Assembly: GCA_034111025.1 (NCBI GenBank)
Contig: JAWUYB010000056.1
Location: forward strand, 1 to 16,876
DNA: 16,876 bases
Direction of reading: 5' to 3'
Source of the DNA: CAJXJP01 sp034111025
Lineage (GTDB): Bacteria; Patescibacteriota; Gracilibacteria; BD1-5; UBA6164
The notes beneath the pieces were generated by a model. The model saw only the letters and a list, made by a program, of their open reading frames with translations, had not been told where the DNA came from and ran no database searches. The position numbers and the translations under genes are program-made. Below, piece by piece: positions 1 through 7,999 of this stretch. Numbering within the stretch: position 1 is the first letter of the stretch; the number at the start of each line of letters is the position of its first letter.

Positions 1-23
1 TAAAATATATTACTTAAAAAAAA

Positions 24-56
24 TTGACTTGTTTTAAAAAACTTATACAGTATATT
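24..56 (+). promoter_or_regulatory. Candidate promoter upstream of the first gene
   Basis: TTGACT (24-29) is followed after 16 nt by TACAGT (46-51); TATATT (51-56) is an alternative -10 at longer spacing. The block TTGAC..GTTTT.AAAAA recurs ahead of the last gene at 16724-16740, which strengthens the call. The spacing is uncertain in DNA this AT-rich. Confidence 0.45.
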
Positions 57-59
57 TAC

Positions 60-286
60 TTGTGCAAAATATGTGCATTTCAAAAATTAACTTAAAATTA
101 TGAAAACTATTAACAAGTTTAGATTCTTCTTTTATTACACAGATTACAATATGTAACCAGTGATTTAAAGAGTCAAAAAAATTTAACAGTTTTATAAAGC
201 TTCTTTCAATCGGTTACACACCGAAAGAAAAGAAGTTTTTTTAGTTTTAATAAATACAAAAAAAAAATCAAATAAAGGAAGTTATA
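60..286 (+). other. Leader or small-RNA region before the first gene
   Basis: About 225 nt lie between the candidate promoter and the first start codon. I see no convincing gene. A 57-codon frame (71-244) is open only because TGA is not a stop, and it runs through the hairpin at 196-242. The region could be a long 5' leader with an attenuator, or a short transcript of about 180 nt ending at that hairpin. A good Shine-Dalgarno (AAAGGAAG, 274-281) closes the region, 5 nt before the ATG. Confidence 0.35.
196..242 (+). terminator. Hairpin with U-run; attenuator or small-RNA terminator
   Basis: An outer stem pairs 196-206 with 229-239, including one G-U pair. An inner stem pairs CGGT (211-214) with ACCG (220-223) around the loop TACAC. 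A run of seven T (236-242) follows. The shape fits an intrinsic terminator. Lying 45 nt before the next start codon, it may attenuate the downstream pair or end a separate short RNA. Confidence 0.5.
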
Positions 287-562
287 ATGTCAAGAAATAC
301 ACACTCTGCTGCACCAACAGTTCAAGAAGTATCGGGTTTTACACAGAAAGTATCACGATTTATTGCTACAGATGGACGTTCAACTATTGTTGAATTATCA
401 GTACAAAAACAAAAATCAGGATTTCAATTATGTGATTTTGAATCTATAGATTCAAGTAAACCTAATGATACTTTTGTTATTGCAAATAGTGATTTAGAAG
501 CTGCACAACACTTTGTGAATATCGACCATGTTGGCTTAGAAATACAAACTATGCTAAATTAA
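287..562 (+). CDS. Small hypothetical protein, 91 aa
   Basis: I do not recognise this family. The ATG at 287 follows AAAGGAAG with 5-nt spacing, a better ribosome binding site than most genes here have. The product is soluble-looking: a Ser/Thr-rich N-terminus of about 20 residues, then a region rich in beta-branched residues (FIATDGRSTIVELSVQ), one Cys near residue 65, and no signal peptide or membrane segment. All four glycines use GGN codons and none uses TGA, unlike most genes in this window; this may mean strong expression or a different origin. It is 15 nt upstream of the next gene, so the two are probably one operon closed by the terminator at 937-970. Confidence 0.7.
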   Translation: MSRNTHSAAPTVQEVSGFTQKVSRFIATDGRSTIVELSVQKQKSGFQLCDFESIDSSKPNDTFVIANSDLEAAQHFVNIDHVGLEIQTMLN

Positions 563-577
563 TGAAGGAAATTGATT

Positions 578-928
578 ATGTCTATTAGTAGAGCTGAAAT
601 AGCTAGTAATACTTCAGTAGCTGAAAACTGGATCTATGATTTGTTAAAAAAATTACAAACTTCAAGTAATAATATATTTGAAGTGATAGGTAATGATGAA
701 TATCGCGAAGTTAAAAATGTAGATTTTAATATATATTATACTAAGGGTATTATTACTATAAAGGATGATGCAATTTTTATTCATTCGGATGGTACATACG
801 AGATAAACGGAGAAGAAAATCAATATGTATCACATATGTTTCCTATTTTCTTTGATAACCTTAAAAAATTATTATTAGACTATAAAAATATGTCTGCTAG
901 TAATTCAGGTTTTGTGGAAGCAAAGTAG
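578..928 (+). CDS. Small hypothetical protein, 116 aa
   Basis: I do not recognise this family. I chose the ATG at 578 because AAGGAA (565-570) lies 7 nt upstream; an in-frame TTG at 572 would sit too close to that site. The protein starts with SISRAEIASNT, continues with a charged segment (ENWIYDLLKKLQ), and has an aromatic middle (VDFNIYYTKGIITIKDD) that suggests beta strands. A probable C-terminal helix (FFDNLKKLLLDYKN) follows. No signal peptide or membrane segment is visible. All five glycines use GGN and no in-frame TGA occurs, as in the gene just upstream. The two likely form a bicistronic unit, perhaps partners, but nothing in the sequence gives a function. Confidence 0.7.
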   Translation: MSISRAEIASNTSVAENWIYDLLKKLQTSSNNIFEVIGNDEYREVKNVDFNIYYTKGIITIKDDAIFIHSDGTYEINGEENQYVSHMFPIFFDNLKKLLLDYKNMSASNSGFVEAK

Positions 929-936
929 TATAGATA

Positions 937-970
937 AAAAAGACCGAGCAATTGCTCGGTCTTTATTTTT
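937..970. terminator. Bidirectional intrinsic terminator
   Basis: A perfect 12-bp stem (AAAGACCGAGCA at 939-950 with its complement at 953-964) is centred on CAATTG. It has a T-rich tail on the plus side and an A-run on the left that serves as the U-run for the minus strand. It sits between convergent genes and contains the stop of the minus-strand glycosyltransferase. Confidence 0.9.
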
Positions 971-1769
971 GTTTTAATACTTGATATAAAAATACAAAAA
1001 TAGCATTATATACTCTTTTCAGTCTTTTTGTTTTTTGAGGTCATGTGAATATTCTATAGAACCACTCAATTCATAATCTAGAAAATATCTGAGGAGATCT
1101 CTTTTGAAAACCAGTAAAATAATCAAAACTTGAACCGATTCATAGACCAAGTTTGATATTATTACAATATTCCATGATTTCTATAACAGATTGTTCCTGT
1201 TTCTTCATTCATAGGGTTGAAAATACTACTTTTGAATCAGATTTTTTTATTTTTTCTAATAGTTCTATTTTATTAGCAGGATTATAAATAATATAATCAA
1301 ATTTTAATTCAGGGAATGTTCTTGAAAGTTTTTCAGAGAATATTTTTTGAGAAGCTACTTTATTTAGATCATTTGGTATATAGAGGTCTACTATCGTAAT
1401 AGATATCTGCTGAGTTTCACAATAGTAGAGTAGGTCTTTTGTAATATTTGATCAACAAATTCTATCTCAATATTTTTCGTACAATTTTTGTTTATTGAAA
1501 AATAAGTTAAAAAAATAGAAAGGAGTTTTTAATGCTCTGAGCACGCGAGATTTTTCATCTAACATTTGATAAGCAATATACAATCAAATACCATCAGGAG
1601 TAAGTATCGTAGCTTTTTTAAGTAATCCTTCAAATTCTTTATCTGATTGAGTCTTGAGTAATATTTCTGGATTAGGAGTGAATATAATTTCTTGTTTTTC
1701 AAACCTGGTAATTTGTTTAAAAAAATCAGTATACTTTAAATTATCAAGTGTGATATTAAAAATTTTAAT
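963..1769 (-). CDS. WecG/TagA/CpsF-family glycosyltransferase (GT26)
   Basis: The predicted enzyme transfers a sugar (in known relatives N-acetylmannosamine or its uronate) to a lipid-linked sugar during teichoic acid, ECA or capsule synthesis at the inner face of the membrane. Family features appear in order: FTPNPEILL near the N-terminus, LTPDGIGLYIAYQM, an SRV..AL segment, IVDLYIPN, and the C-terminal block LGLGIGSSFDYFTGFQKR then SPQIFSRLGIEWFYRIF. Several glycines are TGA, for example in GLGIG and RLGIEW. There is no ATG, GTG or TTG between the upstream in-frame stop (1845-1847) and the conserved N-terminus; I place the start at an ATT (1769) giving about 268 aa, but ATA or another ATT is possible. 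It lies about 95 nt downstream of galU on the same strand and is probably co-transcribed with it. Acceptor and donor are unknown. Confidence 0.85.
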
Positions 1770-1863
1770 AATAATAGAATGCTCTAAGAATATATTAAAA
1801 TAAGTATAAGCACAGAAATAAAAGACGCAAAAAATATTATATTTTTACCTCTTTTTTATACTA

Positions 1864-2736
1864 TTATTTTATATCTAAACTTTTTATCAATTTTATGAAG
1901 TCATCTTTTACCTCATCATGTTTTAATGCAAAATTTACTGTTGCTTCTAAAAAACCAATTTTACTTCAAGTATCATATCTTTTTCACTCTATTTCTAGAC
2001 CATATATATCTTGTTTTTGTCTCATAAGTTCAAATGCATCAGCGAGCCTGATTTCTCAAGTAGATCTTTGTAACTCAGCCTGTTCTAAGTATTGAAAAAT
2101 ATCTGAAGTGAGTATATATTTTCAAACTACTCAGTTTCTTGATTTTGTTTCTCAAGCATCTGGTTTTTCTAAAAATTTATCTACAAGAAATGAAGATCAT
2201 TCTTGAATTGAAGATTCAATAATACCATATGATGATACATCATTATCACTCACTTTTACTGTTGAAATTATGGGAGCATTTTTTCTTTCAAAAGTTTCTA
2301 CTAATTGTTGAGCAGCAGATTTATCATGATCAATGATGTCATCTCAAAATAACACCAGAAATGGTTCATCTCATATAAATGATTTTGCTCTGAGTATTGC
2401 TTCACCATCTCATCTTGGATATGGTTGTCTTACATAAACTATATTTGCCATATTGTTTAGTCTTTTCAGCTTTTCTAAACTTTCAGTTTTATTATTTGCT
2501 TCAAGTTTAGCTTCTAATTCAAAATTTGAATCAAAATGGTCTTCTATGGCTCTTTTTGTTCTTCATGTAATTATGATAATGTCTTCACAACCAGCAGATA
2601 TAGCTTCTTCTACTAAATATTGCATAACAGGTTTATCTATAATTGGAAACATTTCTTTTGGAAGAGCTTTACTTGCAGGTAAAAAACGAGTTCAAAAACC
2701 AGCGGCAGGAATTACACATTTTTTAATTTTTTTCAT
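1864..2736 (-). CDS. galU: UTP-glucose-1-phosphate uridylyltransferase
   Basis: GalU makes UDP-glucose from UTP and glucose 1-phosphate, feeding cytoplasmic glycan synthesis. The 290-aa product is full length for the bacterial family. The N-terminal nucleotide-binding motif reads PAAGFGTRFLPASKALPKEM, with TGA as the second glycine. It is followed by PIIDKPVMQYLVEEA, ITGRTKRAIEDHFD, VRQPYPRGDGEAIL, FLVLFGDD, EKP.AGE.KS, GKYILTSDIF and the C-terminal YDTGSKIGFLEATVNFAL. The ATG at 2736 begins MKKIKKCVIPAAG, as expected. The next gene downstream on this strand is a TagA-type glycosyltransferase, and a GT4 transferase is divergent upstream, so it probably supplies or regulates sugar donor for a surface polymer. 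The intergenic region 2737-2880 should hold both divergent promoters. Confidence 0.96.
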
Positions 2737-2826
2737 GACTATTATATAGAGAATATTTGTATTACTTTATTGTAAAATACAACAAATACAAGTCTATTTC
2801 TAAATCAAGAATTTCTTATTTATCTT

Positions 2827-2858
2827 TTGAAAATATTTTTCTATCAGTACAATATAGT
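2827..2858 (+). promoter_or_regulatory. Weak candidate promoter for the GT4 gene
   Basis: TTGAAA (2827-2832) is followed by TACAAT (2848-2853, 15-nt spacing) or TATAGT (2853-2858, 20 nt). It lies about 25-30 nt before the ATG at 2881. Neither spacing is ideal, and AT-rich sequence gives chance matches. Confidence 0.3.
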
Positions 2859-2880
2859 TAAATATTTTTAGAGAAAAACA

Positions 2881-4005
2881 ATGAATCAAAATTTTGAAAA
2901 TAAAAAAATCGCAATCGTATGTGATTGGATAAAGGATTGGGGATGAGCTGAGGTTGTCTTAGAACAAATCCTTGAAGCTTTTCCTCATGCTGATATTTTT
3001 ACATCTGTTTTTTGGCAACAAGATAATCCTATTTTTGAATGAAAAAAAATAACAACAAGTTTCATACAAAAAATACCATTTTTAAATAAATCACATAAGC
3101 TAGCTCTATGACTCAGACCTTTAGCATTTGAAAGTTTTGATTTATCTGCATATGATATTGTTATCAGTTCAACAAGTGCAGAAAGTAAATGAGTGATTAC
3201 AAAACCTGACTGTTTGCAAATATGTTATTGTCATACTCCTACTAGATATTTTTGGTCACACTATCACGAATATTTGCAAATGATGGAATTCTGAGGGATA
3301 TTAAATTGGATCTGAAAAATAATTGCTCCAATAAAGATACATAAACTTAGGCAATGGGATTTTTGTGCAGCAAAACGTCCAGATTACTTCATTGCAAATT
3401 CAATAAATACTCAATCAAGAATATCAAAATATTATAAAAGAGATTCAGAAGTTATATATCCATGTTTAGATATTGATTCTATTCCATATATTAAAGATAA
3501 ATGAGATTATTATTTTTATAATTGAAGATGTATACCTTACAAAAAATTTGATTTAATAGTTGATGCATTTAATGAAAATTGAAAAAAAATTATTATAGCA
3601 ACAAATACTGATAATAATTTATATCAAGAATTGAAAGGTAAATCAAAAAATAATATTCAATGGATTTTGTCTTGAGATTTGAAACAATTAAATCAGTTAC
3701 ACGCTTGAGCTAAAGCATTTTTATTTCCTCCGGAAGAAGATTTTGGATTAGTACCTATAGCTGCTATGGCTTCTGGAACACCAGTTATTGCTTATGGAAA
3801 ATGATGAGCCTTAGAAACAGTAGTTGAAAATAAAACAGGAATATTTTTTGAAGAACAAACAGTTGAATCATTAAACAAAACAATAGAAATATTTGAAACA
3901 ATGAAATTTGACTCTCAAGAAATTAGAAAACATGCAGAACAATTTGATAAAGAAGAATTTAAACAAAATTTATATAATTTTATTCAAGCTAAATTAAAAA
4001 AATAA
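2881..4005 (+). CDS. GT4-family glycosyltransferase, WbaZ-like
   Basis: This is a retaining GT-B glycosyltransferase resembling mannosyltransferases of O-antigen or capsule synthesis (WbaZ-like), 374 aa. The N-terminal acceptor domain shows IAIVCDWIKDWGGAEVVL (residue 22 of the GGAE motif is a TGA) and CYCHTPTRYFW at 115-125, followed by SHYHEY. The C-terminal donor domain has FPPEEDFGLVPIAAMASGTPVIAYGKGGALETV from about residue 282. The first glutamate of the E-X7-E donor-binding motif is Glu286; the second position (294) is Ala, where I expect Glu. The gene starts 144 nt from divergently transcribed galU, consistent with one glycan locus. It ends at a terminator whose 5' arm begins at the stop codon. 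The sugar donor cannot be told from sequence. Confidence 0.9.
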
Positions 4006-4036
4006 AAAACTAAGTTTTAAACTTAGTTTTTATTTT
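4005..4036. terminator. Bidirectional terminator between convergent genes
   Basis: Inverted repeat AAAAACTAAGTTT / AAACTTAGTTTTT (4005-4017 and 4019-4031) followed by T-rich sequence. It starts at the GT4 stop codon and contains the stop of the minus-strand gene (4023-4025). The stem is A/T-rich with a CTAAG core. Confidence 0.75.
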
Positions 4037-4418
4037 TAAAAATATTTTTGATTAGACCAGATGTTTTTGATTGAATATTTGTAGATTTATTATTTCAATC
4101 ATTAGATTTTATCTTGCATATAACTATATTTTGAATAATTTCATAATCTTCAATAATATCTGATTGTAAAAAATTAGTTAATTCTTGATTTAAGTTTCAT
4201 TCAGCATTAACTTCTCAGATAACTTGATATCAATCTATTTTTTTTTCTTCCAATTGTATATTTAAATCACTATTTATTTGAGTAATCGGGAATACTTTAT
4301 TTGCTTCACTAATTCAAGACGTATTTCATAAAATCCATGAAATTGAAACTATACCATCAGAATCGATAGTATATTCTCATCATACTGTGTTATTTTTTAT
4401 TTCTACACTATTAATCAT
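4023..4418 (-). CDS. Hypothetical protein, about 131 aa
   Basis: I do not recognise this family. The reading frame is open only when TGA is read as glycine: eight of its ten glycines are TGA, which itself supports a real table-25 gene. The protein starts MINSVEIKNNTVGGEYTID, has an acidic middle with DGYQVIGEVNAEGNLNQEL, and a basic, Asn/Lys-rich tail (KTSGLIKNIFKNKN). No signal peptide, membrane segment or cysteine pair stands out; the single Cys is near residue 100. An in-frame ATG at 4442 would add eight residues, but neither start has a Shine-Dalgarno site, and the added stretch looks like untranslated AT-rich leader. It is convergent with the GT4 gene and divergent from the SIS gene. Confidence 0.7.
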
Positions 4419-4498
4419 ATTATATTTTTTATTTATAAACATTATTATTATAACATAAAATATTTATTAGATCAAATCTCATAAAAATATTATTTCTT

Positions 4499-4528
4499 TT
4501 GATTATTTTTACAAAAATATCATACTAT
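4499..4528 (+). promoter_or_regulatory. Candidate promoter for the SIS-domain gene
   Basis: TTGATT (4499-4504), an 18-nt spacer and TACTAT (4523-4528) lie about 22 nt before the ATG at 4550, leaving a very short leader. Match quality is moderate. Confidence 0.4.
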
Positions 4529-4549
4529 TATTATTAAAAAATAATACTA

Positions 4550-5128
4550 ATGATGAAATTTTTAGAACAAACAAAAACATTTACTGAAGATAATCTTATT
4601 TCACTCAATGATGCAGTTTTAGCTGCCTTAGAATTATTTCAAACTGTTGATATTAAAAAATGAAATTTTTCAAAATTGAAAAGACCACTTATCGCTAGCT
4701 CTTGAAATGCTATAGTCACAGCAGAAATAATATTTTCATGAATAGATGCTATCTTTTGCGATGAAACAGATTTTGATGAAGCAATTCAAAAAGATATTGA
4801 TTGAATAATAATTATATCTGCTTCAGGTGAAAAACATGCTCCTATATTTGCTGAAAAAGCACAAAGTAAAACATTGCCAGTTTTTTTACTCACATGTTCT
4901 CAAAATTCATCAGCTGAAAAAATAGTATGAGAAAAAAATACAACTATTACTCCAAAAAATAGGGAACCATATACTTATAATACTTCTACTTATATGGGAT
5001 GGGTATTAGCTAATACTTGAGAAAATCCAAAAAAATATTTGAATATATTCAAAATGATTAAAAGTAATCTTAGACTAAAAAACACTCAATATTGAGTGTT
5101 TTTTAGTCTATATTTTTTTGTAATATAA
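4550..5128 (+). CDS. SIS-domain sugar-phosphate isomerase-like protein, short
   Basis: SIS domains bind phosphosugars in isomerases and sugar-responsive regulators. This 192-aa product shows the SIS core: RPLIASSGNAIVTAEIIF from residue 45 (first glycine TGA), AIFCDETDFDEAI, DGIIIISASGEKHAP at 84-98 with the Ser-x-Ser-Gly phosphate-binding turn, PVFLLTCSQNSSAEKIV, and PKNREPYTYNTSTYMGWVLA. From memory, similar SIS proteins in candidate-phylum genomes are longer and carry a second domain, so this may be truncated; that is an inference. The last 18 or so codons are read through a perfect 40-bp palindrome, where the TGA at its centre (5093-5095) is Gly in this code, and translation ends at TAA 5126-5128, overlapping the convergent pilin-like gene by 26 nt. 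The start could be either of the tandem ATGs (4550 or 4553). Confidence 0.78.
5071..5110. terminator. Perfect 40-bp palindrome, bidirectional terminator
   Basis: Positions 5071-5090 are the exact reverse complement of 5091-5110. The core CACTCAAT/ATTGAGTG is flanked by A6 and T6 runs, so it can end transcription in both directions. It lies within the 3' end of the SIS gene and contains the stop of the pilin-like gene (5103-5105). Confidence 0.85.
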
Positions 5129-6773
5129 ATGATTTTTGTACTTGTTCTTCTGGATTGTAACAATTCAAATATTGATAATATTTTGCATGAATTGATAAAA
5201 ATTTATCAGTATTATTATAATTTAGATTTAAAGAGGCTATAGGGTTTTGTAATAGTACATCGAGATTCTCTGTGAGGGGAATATTTTCTAAATTATTTCC
5301 AGAAAAATTATTTAAACTATTTGTAGAAAAACTGCTAATATTATCAAGGTCATAGCTATATTGCTCTCTTGTTATAAAATCATTAATTAATAAGTTATTT
5401 CATGAAATACTTAGTCAACTAGGATAATTTAATCAAGTAATAAGAGTCGATAAAGTTGTAAACTCTAAATTATTTACTATTCAATCTCATTGAGTGAAAT
5501 AAGCAAATGTATCAATATATCTTGAAGTAGCATTATTAAATAGTGTAATATTTACCAGTTGGTTTGTTCATAATGGAAATATAGGAGAAATATTTTGAAG
5601 TGTTATATTATATAAATTATTAGTGTTAAATCTATTATATAAATTTCAGTTATGAATTTGATGTGTTCACGTATTTGTATTAGAACATGTAATAATATTT
5701 CTTTCAGGGCTTGTTCCATTCAATGAATATGTATTAGATGGATTACATCATGGTATGAATCAATTTGTTATAGGTTCAGAAATATTGCTAAAATCACTAA
5801 AATAATACTCTATAGTATTTCATATTGTTTGAGTATAACCAACTCAATTATTAATATTATTAAAACTAAAATCTAATAAAATAACAGGATCTAAATTTCA
5901 TATAAAATCTGGAAATTCAATATTTATATGAGAGATAGAATTTATAGTTTCAATTGGATTAAATGATATAGATAGTGGAGGATTTGTTAATAATATTTCT
6001 CAAGAAAGTTGTAATATTTCTCATTTTCAACTATTGGCTATATATAATATATTTTTTGTAGTATTATATGCTAATCAGGTAGGTTCATGTATTCAATCAT
6101 TTTGATCTAAAATCAAATAAACGTTATTATCTTTATAGAATAAAATACGATTATTTAGTGTGTCACTTAAAAAGAATCATCACTCTGCTAATACTATAGC
6201 TGTGGGATTATTTAATCTTGTTTTTAATCAACTATCATTGTTTAATAATTCATGTCAAAATACTTTTCATCAGATAATAACTACACCATTTTCTAAAACT
6301 TGATGATTTTTAGTATCAACAGTGTAATTAGTTGATCAACTCATAACTGTTTGTGTAAGAATTTCTCAAAAGTTGTTAAATATATCCTCTCCTATTTCCT
6401 CATGAGGAATAAATGACTTCCAAGTTAAATAATCTAAGTTTGAAAATTCACTATCATTACTACAGTAAATTCATGACTGATTTGTAATTCATAAATATCA
6501 AAAACCACCCTTATCTATAGAGGGTTTAATTTTAAATATTGCTCATGATTGTGAGTGAAATATATATCATCAACTACTTTCAATATGTTCAAAACCATTA
6601 TAAAAATCACTTACTGTTTCGCTCAGTAGTGAATTTTTTTTCATAATATTTTGTTGTTTTAGAATATTTTGCATACCTGAACTAACAAGCATTCACACAC
6701 TTGTCATCAATAACATAGATATAGTTATTCATACTATTAATTCAACGAGAGTAAAAGCATTTTTTGAATACAT
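5103..6773 (-). CDS. Type IV pilin-like protein with NHL-type repeats, 556 aa
   Basis: The N-terminus is a class III (type IV prepilin) signal: MYSKNAFTLVELIVG then a hydrophobic helix (ITISMLLMTSVGMLVSS). Cleavage would fall between Ala6 and Phe7, with Glu11 as the conserved Glu+5. Ala instead of Gly at -1 is less usual. The ectodomain is far longer than a major pilin. It contains NHL-like segments: LNNPTAIVLAEGGFFLSDTL then NNRILFY at about 186-212, IHEPTGLAYN then ILYIANSGKGEIL soon after, and LITGLNYPSGLSISGNNLLI near residue 445; this pattern suggests a beta-propeller. The rest is Asn/Ser/Thr-rich and low in cysteine, with many TGA glycines. It is probably a minor pilin or pilus-tip/adhesin component on the cell surface. 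The start lies 1 nt after the HolB-like stop, so the two are co-translated. I see no assembly ATPase or prepilin peptidase in the window. Confidence 0.85.
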
Positions 6774-6774
6774 A

Positions 6775-7467
6775 TTATAGTGTTAATAAATATTTATCTA
6801 TAACGTATTTTGCATTCACATTATTTTTTTCTATACCTTGTATATCAGATTCTATTTCAGATAATTTATCTATAAATATAAAATTTTTTTTAGCAAAATA
6901 TATTATATTTTTTAAAAATTCAATATATTCGGTTTTTTCTACTTTAGTTTTGTAAAAATAATTTAATGCTTGAGTATTATTTCATTGAGATATTTCTCAA
7001 ATTAATGATTGAAAATAAAGATTTTCTTTTTTATGAATAGTTCCCCCTAGTTGAAATGTTTGTACTCTTGATAATATTGTTTCTAAAACTCAACTTTCAG
7101 AGTTATTAGTCAGAAAAATAATGTTATGTTTTCCAGGTTCTTCAAAAAACTTTAAACAACTATTTCAAGATTGAATAGTAAAACGAGAGATATTTTCAAT
7201 AAGAAAAATTTGAATAGGGTAACCAGGAAGAGTATGAGATGGAATAACAAAATTTTTAATTTCAGCAATTTTAATTTTTTCTCAATTATCATCTAATTTA
7301 TAGAGATAAGAAATAGGTATATTTTTTTCTTGTAGTATTTGTTGAGCAAATTGAAAAATTTCAGCATTGAGTATTTCCATGTTTTCTCATAAAAATAAAC
7401 AAGGTGAAATTCATTCATTCTTGTTTATTTGTTTTATTAGAGTATTTGATATTTTATTATTCACCAT
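6775..7467 (-). CDS. holB: DNA polymerase III delta-prime-like (HolB) clamp-loader protein, short
   Basis: The 230-aa product carries the delta-prime/AAA+ clamp-loader signature: FLIENISRFTIQSGNSCLKFFEEPGKHNIIFLTNN then VLETILSRVQTFQL, matching the sensor-1 helix, the NxLLKxLEEP motif and the SRC (here SRV) motif. In clamp loaders delta-prime is an ATPase-inactive subunit that helps open the sliding clamp. No Walker A is seen, as expected, but the N-terminal part is reduced: after about 25 residues comes PCLFLGENMEILNAEIFQ. The C-terminal collar is also short for a family usually above 300 aa. The start overlaps the upstream lipoprotein gene by 11 nt, and the pilin-like gene follows after 1 nt, so all three are probably translated from one mRNA. 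It could instead be a diverged HolB paralogue specialised for this locus. Confidence 0.8.
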
Positions 7468-7837
7468 TTTGTTCAGCTAGTTCAAATAATTCTTCAATTT
7501 CATTAAATACTTCACTTAATGCTTCCTCACTTTCTAAATCATTTATTAATTCAGATGTAACTTCAGTTTCAATTTGATTAGAAACTTCTTTTTCAACTTC
7601 TCTAACATTAACTGTTTCTGTATTTGAATCATCTCATAAAGAATCTTCTTTGGTATCATTTTTTTCTAAATTATTTTTATCATCATCTTCTTCAATGTTA
7701 TTTTGATTTTGATCAGTCTCAATATATAATTCTTCTCAATTTATAGGTGTTTCAATAGTTTCTACTTCATCTTTATTCATAAGTGAACATGATGATAATA
7801 ATAAAGATATTGCTAATAATAATGCTAGGTTTTTCAT
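7457..7837 (-). CDS. Acidic lipoprotein, 126 aa
   Basis: The N-terminus MKNLALLLAISLLLSSC is a lipoprotein signal with lipobox LSSC and Cys17 as the lipidated residue. The mature part is short and strongly acidic, with Glu/Asp/Asn runs (NNIEEDDDKNN, VREVEKEVSN), little predicted globular structure and a C-terminal Glu-rich helix (EEALSEVFNEIEELFELAE). I do not recognise a family. It is the first gene of the cluster leading to the HolB-like and pilin-like genes, overlaps the HolB-like start by 11 nt, and is divergent from comM. It may be a membrane-anchored spacer or a pilus-associated lipoprotein; this is suggested only by its neighbours. Two of three glycines use TGA. Confidence 0.82.
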
Positions 7838-7937
7838 AGATAAATAGTTATGAATAAATCAATGTAAATATATTAATAATTTTTCTAATTAAAGCAACAA
7901 TTATAGAGATTTATTTATGATTTAAATAAAAAAATAT

Positions 7938-7967
7938 TTGCATTATATTTAATTATGTATATATAAT
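7938..7967 (+). promoter_or_regulatory. Promoter of comM
   Basis: TTGCAT (7938-7943), an 18-nt spacer and a consensus TATAAT (7962-7967). Transcription would start near 7974, leaving a leader of about 25 nt. The flanking AT-rich repeats (atgtata and similar) may hold the opposing lipoprotein promoter, which I could not place. Confidence 0.55.
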
Positions 7968-7993
7968 GTATATGTTTAGTATATAAAATAAAA

Positions 7994-7999
7994 AGGAGG
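7994..7999 (+). promoter_or_regulatory. Shine-Dalgarno directly abutting the comM start
   Basis: A full AGGAGG ends at 7999 and the ATG starts at 8000, so spacing is zero rather than the usual 5-9 nt. Family alignment (MISKVYS) supports the ATG at 8000. Initiation at the next codon, ATA 8003, would give only 3-nt spacing and is also not ideal. Confidence 0.6.

Noticed and set aside
71..244. 57-codon open frame before the first gene
   Set aside because: It is open only because TGA is not a stop, has no ribosome binding site, and runs through a terminator-like hairpin.
1895..2749. Plus-strand open frames at 1895-2095 and 2453-2749
   Set aside because: They are antisense shadows of galU, which is complete on the minus strand.
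2881..3000. UGA as tryptophan (Mycoplasma-type code)
   Set aside because: TGG is used for conserved Trp, and TGA falls at invariant glycines such as GGAE, GxGTR and GQDPYHG.
5071..5110. Long palindrome as a transposon end or recombination site
   Set aside because: It has A and T runs placed as in a bidirectional terminator between convergent genes, with no transposase or target duplication nearby.
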